Below are positions 36,001 through 47,400 of a stretch of DNA of 64,000 nt, in pieces. A program made the position numbers and the translations under genes. Location: the NCBI GenBank assembly GCA_027579435.1, contig JANBPK010000775.1, positions 62,001-126,000 of the forward strand. Reading direction: 5' to 3'. A model generated the notes under the pieces. It was not told where the DNA came from, searched no databases, and worked only from the letters and a program-made list of their open reading frames with translations. This DNA is from Candolleomyces eurysporus. Lineage: Eukaryota; Basidiomycota; Agaricomycetes; Agaricales; Psathyrellaceae. Numbering within the stretch: the first letter of the stretch is position 1; the number at the start of each line of letters is the position of its first letter.

Positions 36001-36931
36001 ACCGTAATAATCCGTCAAAACGGTCCTTCACCTCCTGCGAAACATCGGGTGGGCAAGAGACCATGATTTTCGACAACACCTCCACCCTCCTGAGGAGTTC
36101 GTTGAATTCCTGCTTATTCTCGCCATACGCCTGGTCGTAAGTTAGTACAGAGGATCGCGCCTCGGCAGAGGAAGGACTCACATCAACCGCATCGCAAATG
36201 ACCAACAGTCCCGCAGCAACGCTCTTCAATGGGGGAAACCAATCCGATACTTCGACGACCTTCTGCAGTGTGGTCTTGACACCTTCGTAGATCTTGCCTG
36301 CTAGCCCCGCTGGCTGGTGTTCGACATGAGTGGTAATCTTCTCCTGAGGCTCGTTGGCCGCCTGGGATGTCGCACCCGCAGGGATGTTCAATCGAGCTGG
36401 GGAGGATGGGTCCGCGGAATATCCCTCGACGACCGCCGTACTGTGGTCTTGGATCGGCTTTTCTATGTGAGCGGTGGTTCTCTGCATCTCTCCCTCTCTT
36501 TGAGAACTTGTCAACCCGCCGAGAGGGAATGGGTTTGGGACCCGCGATCCGCCGTCATGATCAAAGGTGGAAGTGGAGGGTGTGAATGCATTCTCTTTGT
36601 TCGGTGCTGAGAGGGAGGGTATAGCTTCCGACAAAGTCGATCGGATTGCCTGCCCAGAAAGATCTTGACGAAACTGGCCACCGATAGCTGTATCGATGTT
36701 GTCCTGATCGCTTTGAATTTCACCGCTAGTGGTGTTCTCGGCCGGCGGACCAGGGATTGTGACATCGTGGGCAACATGAGAGCTATTGCCCGGACTTCCA
36801 GAAACAGTGGCATGGGACATGGTGCGAGAAAGAGAGGGCGAGTGTGCGCGAGAACCGAATGGGTCCTTCAAGAACTTCTTGATTTGGTCTCGTTTCCGAG
36901 GTTTGCTACGCTGCTCTTCTGGGGGAGCCAT
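33061..36931 (-). CDS. MLKL/HeLo-like bundle, NACHT, WD40 NLR protein G (about 1149 aa, eight exons)
   Basis: Coding-order exons 36931-36182, 36130-36003, 35943-35799, 35750-35672, 35622-35557, 35502-33995, 33943-33218 and 33109-33061. Residues 1-210 are a basic then Ser/Pro-rich disordered region. Residues about 213-370 form an amphipathic helical bundle (FPPLKSVAAGLLVICDAVD, NKQEFNELLRRVEVLSKIM) of the type seen at the N-terminus of agaricomycete NLRs and related to MLKL/HeLo cell-death domains. Walker A is GLAGTGKT (441-448), Walker B LVLGVDALDECKD. After a linker come only two WD40 repeats (KYIVSGSHDKTIRVWDA). The WD40 exon carries several Ns and one surplus base. WD40 propellers usually need seven blades, so this array is short. 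The role in regulated cell death after recognition is inferred from domain architecture. Confidence 0.82.
33709..34448. other. 740-bp stretch without any CG dinucleotide inside gene G
   Basis: Reading line by line, no CG occurs between the one at 33707 and the one at 34449, although the coding sequence upstream of 34.85 kb is CG-rich. The stretch covers the end of the NACHT exon and the start of the WD40 exon. Confidence 0.85.
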
Positions 36932-37099
36932 ATCCAGTTGTTCACCAATACGAAGTGACGACGAGCGAGATTATGAACGAGGCTGGTGGAATGAGTCAAA
37001 GAGCGCAACTGTGATGTGCCGCTCGAGATCGGTCTGGGAACAGCAGCAGCAGGCACGTGGTATGAAGGACTCGAGCACTGCCTTGAGCATCTGAAATTC

Positions 37100-40080
37100 C
37101 AATATTTATATTTTTTGGTGAGTAACAGTGTCTGGCTGTGGTTTAGGTCGACAGTGTATCCAGGACGTTACCTCTGACACACCGTTTCACCTGGCTCCAG
37201 GCCAGCATTCTCTTCCTTCGCTAAGAGGCGACTGCGCCATGCAAGACGCGTGCACAGATGTAGTAAGGAAATAAAGATGATGTTTGTAAAACTACGTTAG
37301 AGGGACCCAACAAAAGAGCTCATAACGCGCGAACTATTCGCGGAGAGAAGAAAAGAGGAAGAAGCTGAGTAGTCAGATAAAGGAGGCGGGTACTAGTCCG
37401 TTGATATGGACTGTCGAAAGTTCCTCCTCAGGGCTCTAGTTGTTGTCACCAACAAAACGAAAGACAAGGATGTCAACCAGAGAAAAGGGAAGGATGCAAA
37501 AAACAAGCGATGCTGATGAGCTGATTTCAATAACTGACTGAGATCGTGGGGAGAGGACAGAGCAGACGTTCGAGGGGTAGGAGGACGATGATGTGGGTCG
37601 GTCGCTGGTGGGGGAGGACTAGGAGGGCATCCAGACTTCCGAGCATGTCCTCCTCGCCTCGCCAAATCCCACAGGTCCAACACCCGACAGGACGAGGCAC
37701 ACCCCACACAGCTCCAAGACGTTTCCGGGTCTCCATCCACCCGCCTGCCATCGTCCATCCGCTTCCTCCCAAGCGAACGTCGATCCAGACCACGTTCCCT
37801 TACACCAACGACACCCACCCCGCACCAATCGAGCGAAAGCATTGCAACCGAGCCTCCTCACACCCGGAGTTCAGCCTACTTGCCGCCAAAACCGTAATAG
37901 GCTCATCCACAGGCGCCATCGCTGCACCTATCGGACTCCCTGATAGGGATAGGACGGTAAAGCGCTTTGTAGAACGCCACGCGCCAATGTCATGTAATCG
38001 TCCCCGCTGCCTGGTTTGCTTGGAACTGTGAGGCGAAAGAAGGGAGGATCGATTAGTCGGGATTCATGACAATATGAGGGGAAAGAAAGAAAGGATAGGT
38101 TGAGCAGGGGAGCGCAAAGAAAGACGGATGTTTTGGTCTGCGCCAAAGGAGAGAAAGGTCGAAGGAAAGAACCGAAGGAGCGAAGGCAGGAAGAATCAAA
38201 GGCAGAGTACGAAGGAGTAGGGGCGAAGGTCGAAGCAAAGGGACGAAAGCAAGGAATGAGAGGATACCACATACCATCCTTCGCTACGGGAATCCATCCG
38301 CGTTTATGATGTTCGCCCACCGCGTAAGTTACGGCAAAGTAGGCTGTTCGTTCGGCCAGTGGTGGTGGTGGCTGAGGGTGGAGACGGCGGGGTCGCACTA
38401 GTGGCGACACAGGACGATAGTGTCAGTGTGGACGTCGCGCAGGCGCGGTGTGGCGAAGCAGGCAGGTCGCAGTCGTGAGCTTGGGTGGTCGGTCGAGATC
38501 TGTCAAGGCACAAGGCATGGTGTTGACTGACTTGAGGAAAAGAGGATGACGGTGAAAACATAAACGAGCCATTGCGCCATAGAGGAAGGGAAGGACTGAC
38601 CGGTGACACCAGCAGCACACACTACGACCACGAAAGCAGGCCACTGACACACATTTCGGTGGAACCTTGATGACAGACAAAGCAGTACAGGCCAAGTACC
38701 GTTGCAAGACGATGGCGACTGAGATGGCGTTTATCTGGTTGTCCTCGGTTAGCGATGCAGCAGTTGATATGGTAAGCCTCTCCTGTCCACCTGGATTGTA
38801 CTCACTTGTGATGAAACATCTTTTTCTCGGTGTAGATACCTGGCCTGTCGCACTAGGTCGTCTGTACCATCGTTGTCAGGGCTGAAGATGAACGGGTTTA
38901 CGGGTGAGATGAGACTCGGAAGAGAGGTTTGGCATCAGCTCGTGGGTTTTAGCTTTTGCCAACTTCATCGTTCCGAGAGTATGGGCAGGTCAGCATCCAC
39001 ATCGATGGCGGTTCAACGAATCAATCGGGCGTCGACACAGTACCATCGGTTACCCGGACCGACAGTCGAACGATCAGCACCGCCACCGACTCTTTCCTCT
39101 CCTCCACCATGACGTGCGTCCTGCGGCAACCACCACATAGAAGTTCTCTTCATGGTAGGTATTTGTAGTCCAGTGGCCCATATCAGCTGCTACATTGCTG
39201 AACGTCGTCATCCCATTCGCCCTTGCCTTAGAGAAGCATTTCGCTGAACTCAACGGAGAAGGATCCAGTTCGCCATGGATCCGTCTGACCTCCGCAACGG
39301 GTCCCTCGAGTGTTTCTTTGTCTTTATGAAGGCGATAATCAGAATGAGGGGTGTGCCAGCCCCCTTCCGTGTGCTTTGTGTGTCGCTGGTGAGTCCTTTG
39401 CCAGTCTGTTGCATTGCAATGGTTGGCTGACAACTCTCCCCAGATCAGTCGGCACTGTATTTTGTGCCTCCACTTGTGGTCTTCCACTGGACGGCCCTCG
39501 ACCAACCGCGTACGCTCGCGACTACGACTGCCTTGCCCCTGGTACCCGCCTATTTACTGCTGCCATCGCCTGCTGACAGCGATTTCAATCACCATTGACT
39601 ATGCTGCCATGCATTGGCTGCTCGACGTCAACGTCGACCTCCTGCCATCCGCCATCTGGATACGCCTAACCACCCTCGACGGTGCTGGTCAACCAGTTAT
39701 CACAAAAAACCGTACAAAATTACCTCTAACCCACTCCAGGACCCATGAAGGACTAGCCAAGCCTGCTTCATCCTCACCCAGCCAACATTAGGCGCATAGT
39801 GGGCAAATGGCCAAGTGAAAGCCATGCCATGGACGAAAGGGCTGCTGGTAGAGCCAGTGAGGATAAACACGGATGGGTTGCTTCTTGTGGCGAAGAATGG
39901 TATGTACACCTGATTGCCTTCACTCGGTTTCGTTTTATCCTCGTTCTCTTCCTTCTTTCATGTCTGTTCATTTGGGCGATTGGCCGTGTGCTCGTTCGTT
40001 CGCCCTTCTGTTCGCTCGTCCCTTCGACCCTCCCTCCCTTTTTACACATATTTGTTTCCGCTCTCATCCGTCCACTTAGC
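37100..40080. repeat. Segmental duplication, copy 1 (upstream of gene G)
   Basis: Together with gene G this matches the block 48100-50290 upstream of gene H, with indels. Shared landmarks include minus-strand GCASSCRVLD and GGHARKSGC near 37.65 kb and EVRRIHGEL near 39.28 kb. The frames are short and change between copies, so no protein can be assigned; parts are CT-rich and look like promoter or UTR. No intact gene recognised. Confidence 0.6.
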
Positions 40081-40149
40081 TAAGTTCCCCTTTCCTTCCC
40101 TCTAGCCTCGGCAAAGCAGGCGGGCTCAAACATCGACCTCGAATATGTG

Positions 40150-40800
40150 CGGGGGACGACTACGCCTATTATTCATGAACCAACACGCCGCATCCTCCAA
40201 GGTACTTCCCTGCGCTTCACAACCCTACCGCCACCGAGTCGAGTCCACCAGTAGCACCTATGAATCACTCATCGTAAAAGCGGGTGTGTTTTGCTACAAC
40301 GTTGTCTGCCTAGGAGTGCGTTCATCGTTGGGTGGAGGTGCATCGAGGCGGGGTAGCGGTTGCGACGGGTTTGGTTAGTGCGGGGCGGGTGTCGTTGCTT
40401 AAGAGGATTTTGGTCCGGGTTAATTGAACCCGGGAGTCATCGGGTGGGCGATAGAAGGCGCGTGGCTAGCGAGACCACCAGGAAGCGTCTTGGGGCGTTT
40501 GGTGTATCCCGTTCTTCCGGATGTTCCGCCTGTGGCATTCTTTTTTGCCGAAGAGGATATGCTCGGAAGTCCGGATGTCTTCCTTTCTTCCTTCACCGCC
40601 GACCGACTGGCGTTGTGCTGCTCCTACTCCCGGGAGTCTCTCTGCTCTTGTAATTCTTTCCGCTTCTTAATATTTCTCTGCTCTCCCCATGATCTCAGTC
40701 AAGGCTTTAGCCCTTCAATCCGTCTTTATCGCATCCTTTCGCATCCTTTCCTTTCTCTCGGGTTTCTTTCCTTGTCTTGTATTCCTTGGTGAAAACGACT
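40150..40800. repeat. Partial third copy of the 37.5/48.7 kb block
   Basis: The plus strand here holds SSGCSACGIL and GYARKSGCLPF, matching in inverse orientation the blocks near 37.65 and 48.73 kb (GCASSCRVLD, GGHARKSGC). It is followed by a CT-rich run like that in the other copies. No gene recognised. Confidence 0.5.
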
Positions 40801-41498
40801 GGTTACCTTGAGGACTGTTTGTCAAACTATTTGGAAGAGCACTGACTTTGCACTTGTGGCACCGGAGCTAATAAGAGCAGAAGTGAGCATTGGTTATGGC
40901 TTCACAGATGAGGATGTCATACCCAGAAGAATTGAGGACCTGAACAGCAATGATGTTTGCTTTCTGAGATAGCTATTCAATGCAAGGTGCCAGAGCTAAG
41001 GAATAGATTAGTGATCGCTACCTTGACCTTTTGCCGCGCTGAACTGGAAACCGGCGGCGCTTGACAACCGAATTGGCTCTCAGCTTGTGTCTTCAGAACC
41101 GCTGGCATCTCAGTAAAACCTTGTAACATCACGCACATGGGACACCAATACACCAGTATCTGTATGATGCGACTGTCCTCATTGCCAAGCTAAACAAAGA
41201 AGGTTTCTATACCTACCCACAGTGTGAATGTTGGCACCTTGTCCAGTGCTATTGTCATATTTGTATTGATAGTTCAAAGCACCGGAAAACGAGCCAACCG
41301 GAGCTCTACAATTAGAATTGGCGGAGTGGCTTATGTTGTTATGAGTATCAGTGAGGAGGTGATGGAACACTGAACAGAATATCAATGGAGTCAGAGTCCG
41401 TAAGGTATATATCATACTGTACTGGAGCTGTATATCCTACAAAATAGAAGACAAGTGGTATACAAATATATGGAAGCAGTACTTGTGATCTGGAGCAC
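40801..41498. other. AT-rich intergenic stretch, no gene seen
   Basis: Start of a 4-kb AT-rich, CG-poor zone that contains transposon relics. No frame above 80 codons with any motif. Confidence 0.5.
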
Positions 41499-41850
41499 TT
41501 ACAACACTCCCCTTTGCTTCGAGATAACACCTATCTTGTAAGTAAGGTCTTGATGTATACTACAGCTAAGAGATTTTGTAGATAAGTCTGCAAGATTGTG
41601 TGCTGATTGCATGTAGACTAAATTGAGAGTCTCTTTGTGTACATAGTCTCGGATGAAATGACATGCAATGTCAATATGTTTTGTCCTCGAAAAGAATTCT
41701 GGATGATGTGCAATGGTGATGGCCGCCTTGTTATCAGAAAAAATGGTTGATGGGGTCAGTAAGTGAAATCTGAGCTCTTGAAATAGACTTTGCTGCCATA
41801 GCACTTGCTTGCATCAGGGGTTTGTGCAGCCACTGACATTCTGTTATCTC
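41499..41850 (-). mobile_element. Ty1/copia retrotransposon relic (RNase H end)
   Basis: The minus-strand frame contains QVLWQQSLFQEL, TIFSDNKAAITIAHHPE and FSRTKHIDIACHFIRDYV, the usual C-terminal RNase H signature of copia polyproteins, then NLADLSTKSL. A stop lies directly upstream and neither reverse transcriptase nor LTRs were found, so this is a decayed 3' fragment. Confidence 0.8.
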
Positions 41851-42681
41851 ACTTTGTATAACTTTCCAGAGGATTAAAATGGCTCCAATGGCTCCAAGTC
41901 TTGCATACCAGTTGATAATTTCAAATATCTATGTGTAGAGATTGTGCACTATACAAAAGCCTTCATTCTTAGTGACAATATTAAGCCTCCTAAGTAATAC
42001 ACATCTTTGACAAGTTCCAGCAGACTGGTCTTAATGATATAGAGTGATCAATGGAGGAAGTCTTGCAGAATTGACCTTTGAAGGAATATAGATCAAGTCT
42101 TGTATGTGGAGATGCACTTTGTGACAGTGATAAACAGAGCACAAATGCTGGAAATGATAACTTCTTCAAAATCCTCTAATATTTTTGTACTTGACTGTAG
42201 GAGCAAGTTGCACCTGGGCTTGTACTTGCATGCACAGTTTGTGGTGGTTGTATGGCATAGAAGGTCAATAGAGTCTTCTTTGTCTTCTCACTGTTAGAGG
42301 TATTATATAAATGATATTCATGGTGATGTGCAGGTAGCAAACTAGGGCTCTCTAACCAACAAAACTATAGAACTCAAACACACACAACCACAACAACACA
42401 ACACACCAAATACCTTTGTGAAGATAAAGGCAGGCAAGGGGTATAGGTAAAAGCTCTTAGTCTATTCAACAGAGGTTTCTAGAACTCTTCTTGTACAATT
42501 GCAAGTTTGAGGGGGAACTAAGCCTCAACCAGCAACAATAGAAATGCCTCACAAAGTGACTTTGCTAACACACGGTAGGGTTTGAGATATGACAGTGATG
42601 GGTGACTGATAAGTCAAGTGCTGGTATAGCATCTAGGTGACCAAGGGTATAAATCCTAGATACTGGGGGCTTGCAGTCACA
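41851..42681. other. AT-rich stretch, no gene seen
   Basis: No coding motif. Contains an A/C-rich patch near 42355-42410. Probably transposon-derived. Confidence 0.4.
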
Positions 42682-42752
42682 GGCACCATAGCTCAGTGGT
42701 AGAGTAACATGGCCATAGTGTAGGGGTCGCAGGTTCGAATCCTGCTGGAACC
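42682..42752 (+). ncRNA. tRNA-like sequence (pseudo-tRNA or SINE head)
   Basis: Contains a good A box (TAGCTCAGTGG) and B box (GGTTCGAATCC) with a perfect 5-bp T stem (GCAGG/CCTGC) and a plausible D arm. The acceptor arms pair with two mismatches and the anticodon stem is poor; the loop would place CCA (Trp) as anticodon. In this transposon-rich, CG-poor zone a tRNA-derived SINE head or dead tRNA is likelier than a working gene. Confidence 0.45.
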
Positions 42753-43726
42753 GCATTTTCTGTTGGGTTATGAAGCTGGTCATTTCTCAAGTTGTATCAC
42801 TGGTTGGGGTATAATACAACTGGGGCGGCTTCAAACTGACAGCCTCGAGTAGCTTCAGCTCTCATGTCCCTGGAGCAGATAGTAAGTACTAGCTCTCTTT
42901 TCCTCCTCAAGCCACGTGAACCTTATTGATAGCATAGTCTTAGAGAGTCAGACTGTGTCAACTTTGTAGTTTATTATTGCAAAAACTGAACTATAATTCG
43001 CTAAACAGACGCAGTTGTATCAGTGTTCATGGTCAAGGCGTATGATTGGTTGGACTTGGTTGAGAGCGAATATGCAAGGTGCTTGTGATAGAGGTAGAGA
43101 TGGGCAGTGATGTAGTTGAGATCTGTGGGGAATAGATTGAGAACAAGAGACATTGTGTCACAACTGTATGATGAATTGAGAAGGCAGTGTTGCTTGTCTA
43201 TCCACAAGGGGCGGGGGAGGGTAGAATAGCAAATATCAATGGATGCCGATTTCAGGATTTTGATGAAAGCAAAAACGTCATTGAGAAGGGCAAAATGTGT
43301 AGAAACGGTGAGCTGGCATAGTCAAGGGAGTGTGATATTAGAGTTACAGCTTGTGCACTGGGTGGGAACATCAAGTGAGGGGCAAGGATGGAATCGATGA
43401 TGGAAATTTCTTCTAATCCAGACAGATGGCTCAACATGTGCCAAAAATGGTGGAAGGTCCATCCTCCTAAGTTCGTGCTGTGAAGTTGCAAAATGGTGAT
43501 GCTGGACCATTGAGGGTCAAGGGCATGGGCTAGAGACTATAGGGTCAAGGGGATAGGGTCCAGGGTAGACTAGGGCAAAAGGGTCAGGAATCCAAGACAA
43601 ATACAAGTAAATAATGGGAAAAAAAGACAGGGTATATACTACCAGGGTTATTCCATAACAATGTGGATGCTTTATGGGAGTTGTTGTGAGTTCAGGGTGT
43701 TGCCTCTTTGGTAAACAAAGTTGGCT
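42753..43726. other. AT-rich stretch, no gene seen
   Basis: Short frames only, none with a motif. Lies between the tRNA-like sequence and the LINE relic. Confidence 0.4.
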
Positions 43727-44330
43727 CTATAATCTTGTAGCCCTCCTGGTATAACCTCTGTCTTTTCTAATTGAACTTGGTTCCTGAGGCAATGCACCAC
43801 CTAATATCAATCTCAGAGTCTCAAAACTGTCATTTTCATTTAGAAAGATTGTTGTGTTGTTGGCAAACATTGGGATTACAAGCCTTTTCTTCATTTTTGG
43901 TGTCAGGAAACTATTAAGGTCTGATTGTCTTATCATGCAGGCTAGGGGCTTAATTGCAAAATTGAAAAGCAGGCATGGTAGTGGGTCTCTCTGTCTAACT
44001 CCACTTGTTATTTGGAACTTTTTATTAACCATCCCATTGATTATGACTTTTGTAAATGCCTGGCTGTAGGGTACTTTAACACTGGATATAAAGCTGAGGG
44101 GAAATTTCATCTTTTCAAGAGTGTCATACAGGAAGTTGTGCATTATTTTGTCATAGGCCTTTTCTTGGTCAAGGAACACCATTTTCCCCCTTATCTTCCC
44201 AGAGTTGCCATATTCTATAATTAGTCATATCAGGTCTGTCTGGTTCTCTATTCTCCTACCCTTCATGAAACCTGCCTGGGCTTTTTCTATTTTACTTGTT
44301 TGGGCTCACATTTTGCTTTCAGCACTGTCC
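43727..44330 (-). mobile_element. LINE (non-LTR) reverse transcriptase relic
   Basis: The minus-strand frame reads VFLDQEKAYDKIMHNFLY, VRQRDPLPCLLFNFAIKPL and FANNTTIFLNEND, the order of blocks in LINE reverse transcriptases. The catalytic F/Y-A-D-D motif is FANN, and stops lie upstream near 44225 (after ENQTDLI). Upstream AGFMKGRR matches the usual QAGFVPGR block. The element is inactive; changes are consistent with G-to-A/C-to-T decay. Confidence 0.82.
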
Positions 44331-44497
44331 TTTCAATCACTTTGCTTCTGGCATGACCCCCAGCTGTACATGAAGTGCACTGTGCCAAATAATGTGGTGT
44401 GCCAATAGAGTCAAAATGCTGCAGGCTACTGCCATGCAAAGAAGCAACCATTTTTCACAGATATACATACAGAAGGCATGACATGAAAGAGTGTTTT

Positions 44498-47400
44498 TCA
44501 CAAGAGGTGGTATGAGAATTGAATAAAGACCAATTCTGAGACAATAAAAGTGTTTAATGGAAAGAAGTCAAATTGAAGTCTAAGCGTAGTTAGTTGTAAG
44601 ATAAAATCATGATTGGCATTGGAAGAGCTTACTGTAGTGAGAGGCCAAGGCTGGTGTGGTTGATGGCCACTGAGAGAAGGTTCTCTACAACTTAGGAGGA
44701 ATTCAATAGAGTGGAACAAGACAGAGATTCTGGGACTTACTTGAGCCAGTCAGAGCCATGACAAACTGCATTGGTAAGCTCAACTTTGGTGGTCTGAATG
44801 TTTCCAATAATGAGAAGATTGTGATTGAGTAAAAGGCCAGGGTGAGAGTAGGGTGGAACCCAGAGCAGAAGATCTTCCGATGCATTCTGGATCCAGCCAT
44901 TGTTATTGAGTGTAAAGGCCTGAGGTGGATGGTTGTGGAGAAACAGAAATTGCTGAAAAGGTGACTGTGATGTGACATTATTGGTATGCCCTATCATTGG
45001 CTCCAAGGCTGGTAGTCCTGTGTGATCATTCCACACCCTGATAGCATTGTCATAAGAGCCTGAGACAATGTACTTGCCATCAGGAGAGAATGCAACAGAT
45101 GTGACCCAGTCGCTATGCCCTGTCATTGGCTCCAAAGCTGGCTGTCCTGTGTGAGCATCCCACAGCCTGATGGCCCTGTCATAAGAGCCTGAGACAATGT
45201 ACTTGCCATCAGGAGAGAATGCAACAGATGTGACTGATCTGCTATGCCCTGTCATTGGCTCCAAGGCTGCTTGCCCAGTCTGAGCATTCCACAGTTGAAT
45301 CTCTCCACTTTCCAAGCCTGAGACAATATATTTGCCACTTGGAGAGAACACAATGGAATTTACTCTAGCTTGAGTTGTTATCATGGAGACTACTTGTCTA
45401 TAGGGGGAGCTATGGTGAATGATGGGAACTGATTGAAAATCTAGAAGTGCCTGCAGTGGCTGTTCTGTTGCAGCATAGAATGGCAGTGCTGACAGATACA
45501 GATGGGGAGCACTGTGGCTAATAGGTGTGGCAAAGTTGTGTGCAAAATCCCCAATATTGTTTAGCAATGATCCAAGCTCAGNTTGCCATGAGTTTCTGTA
45601 TTTTTTATCAATTCTCATGCCATGGATTCACTGATCATGTGCTTACCTTGGATATTTGCCATAGTGTGTTGTAGGCATAGCTGACATTCTTTAACACACT
45701 CAGAGCTTCTAGCCAATACAGCACCTTCTTTGTCTCCACAAACTCCTGCATTTTCTGCTGCAAGGGCTTGGTGAGTCCTGCATAGAGAACATGGTCCCCC
45801 CAAGCTGTACATGCATAAGCTAGTGCAGCTTCAATTTGCAAAGGCATAGGTTGGTTTTCATTGCTCTGGTATGAAGTTTTGGCTCCTGATATTCCAAAGT
45901 ATAGCCCAGAGTCCATGAGTTTGAAGCATACCTCAGCTACAAGATGGTGTGCAGAACATTTGTTGATTGACCACTTCTTGTCCTGAAGCTTTTCTGATGT
46001 CAGGTAGTCAACAAATGATGCATGAAAGATTGAGATGGGTGCATCATCACAGCCCTTATCAGGGACTTGGACAACAGAATGAAGGGACTTGAAGGCTTCT
46101 CGGATTGCCATAGTATTTGTGCTGTGCAATTTGGCATAGGTGTTCACTGACACAGGCTTCTGGGCTGTCACAAGAAGTAATAGGCAAAAACATATCATAT
46201 CTGCCTCCTTTTGTTCCAGATCTTTGAATGCTTCAGCCAAAATTCTGCTGTACAAGGCCTCAATGCCAGAAAGCTGGACATTTGCAGATGGCTGGCCAAG
46301 TTCCTGGAACCGCTCCAAGCAATTCCCAGAGGAAGTGGAAATATACGCAGCCATGGTGGCTGCAATAATAAACAGTGTTCCTGAGACATTCACAAGAGTT
46401 TGGATCTCTGGAGGTGGCCAATTTGCCTGATAGTGGCTATACACCCCTGGGATGCATTTGAGCTGGTCATTCAGATAAAGCAGTATATCAGCTCTGACAA
46501 TGTCAGCTTCAATGTCATGAAGTCGAAGCCACCCATGCTGGGTAGATGATTCAAAGGACTCCCGGAGAGAGGTCTCGGGCCTGCTAGTAAGGAAGAACTT
46601 GAGTGGGATCCTTGGCTTCTGTGACATAATGGCTGCAATGAAGAGCCTGACAGCATCTTGATCATTGCATTCATCAAGGGCATCTACCCCAAGCACAAGG
46701 AGCTCATCAGCAGCAAAAGTCTTCTCTGCAGGCAAGAGGATGAGTTTCAAGTACTGGTCTTTCAACTTCATCTCTGTTGGATTCCTGCAGCTCCTGTCAG
46801 AATCGAGAATTTCTTCAAGTGCATCGCCGAATGTAGGTCGTTGCTCCGCCAGAATCCTCGCGAGGGTGGGGATGATGAGATACACGTCCCTCTTATCCGC
46901 TTCTTTGAGTGTACAGAAGAAGGTTGCGCCCAGAAGCCCCCGGTCGTCGAGCTGAGAGCAAAAGGATCTCGACACAGTGGTCTTTCCTGTTCCGGCGAGG
47001 CCGCTGAGCCAGAACAGGTGAGGGGATCCCGGATCCGTCGCCCACACGAGCAACATGGCCAGTAGCGATACCCGGGATCCAGGGATGCACCCGTCACCTC
47101 TTCTTGCGTTGCTATACTCTGCACCTTCCACTCTCCCTAGTTTCTGGTGTATATCTGATTTCGTGGCTGAGCGCCGTGATAAATGTAGAACGAGTCGGAT
47201 AAACGTACTAAATTTCTTCAGCGACTTGACATCCCGTTCGATAGTGCGCATGGTCCCGGTGTGGTCCTCAATTACTATCGAGGCCCATGAGAAGCGGAAA
47301 CCGATGGTACGAAATCAGACGCACCATTGATTCGTTCCTTCAACCAGTGGACCCCTCTCACAATCTGGAGGGTCTGAGCCTTATTCTCGATGATCGCGTC

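Noticed and set aside
37393..38618. Several frames of 100-160 codons as genes
   Set aside because: Frames are not preserved between the two duplicated copies (37-40 kb and 48-50 kb) and CT-rich parts look like promoter or UTR.
42682..42752. Functional tRNA-Trp gene
   Set aside because: Two mismatches in the acceptor stem and a weak anticodon stem; kept only as tRNA-like.
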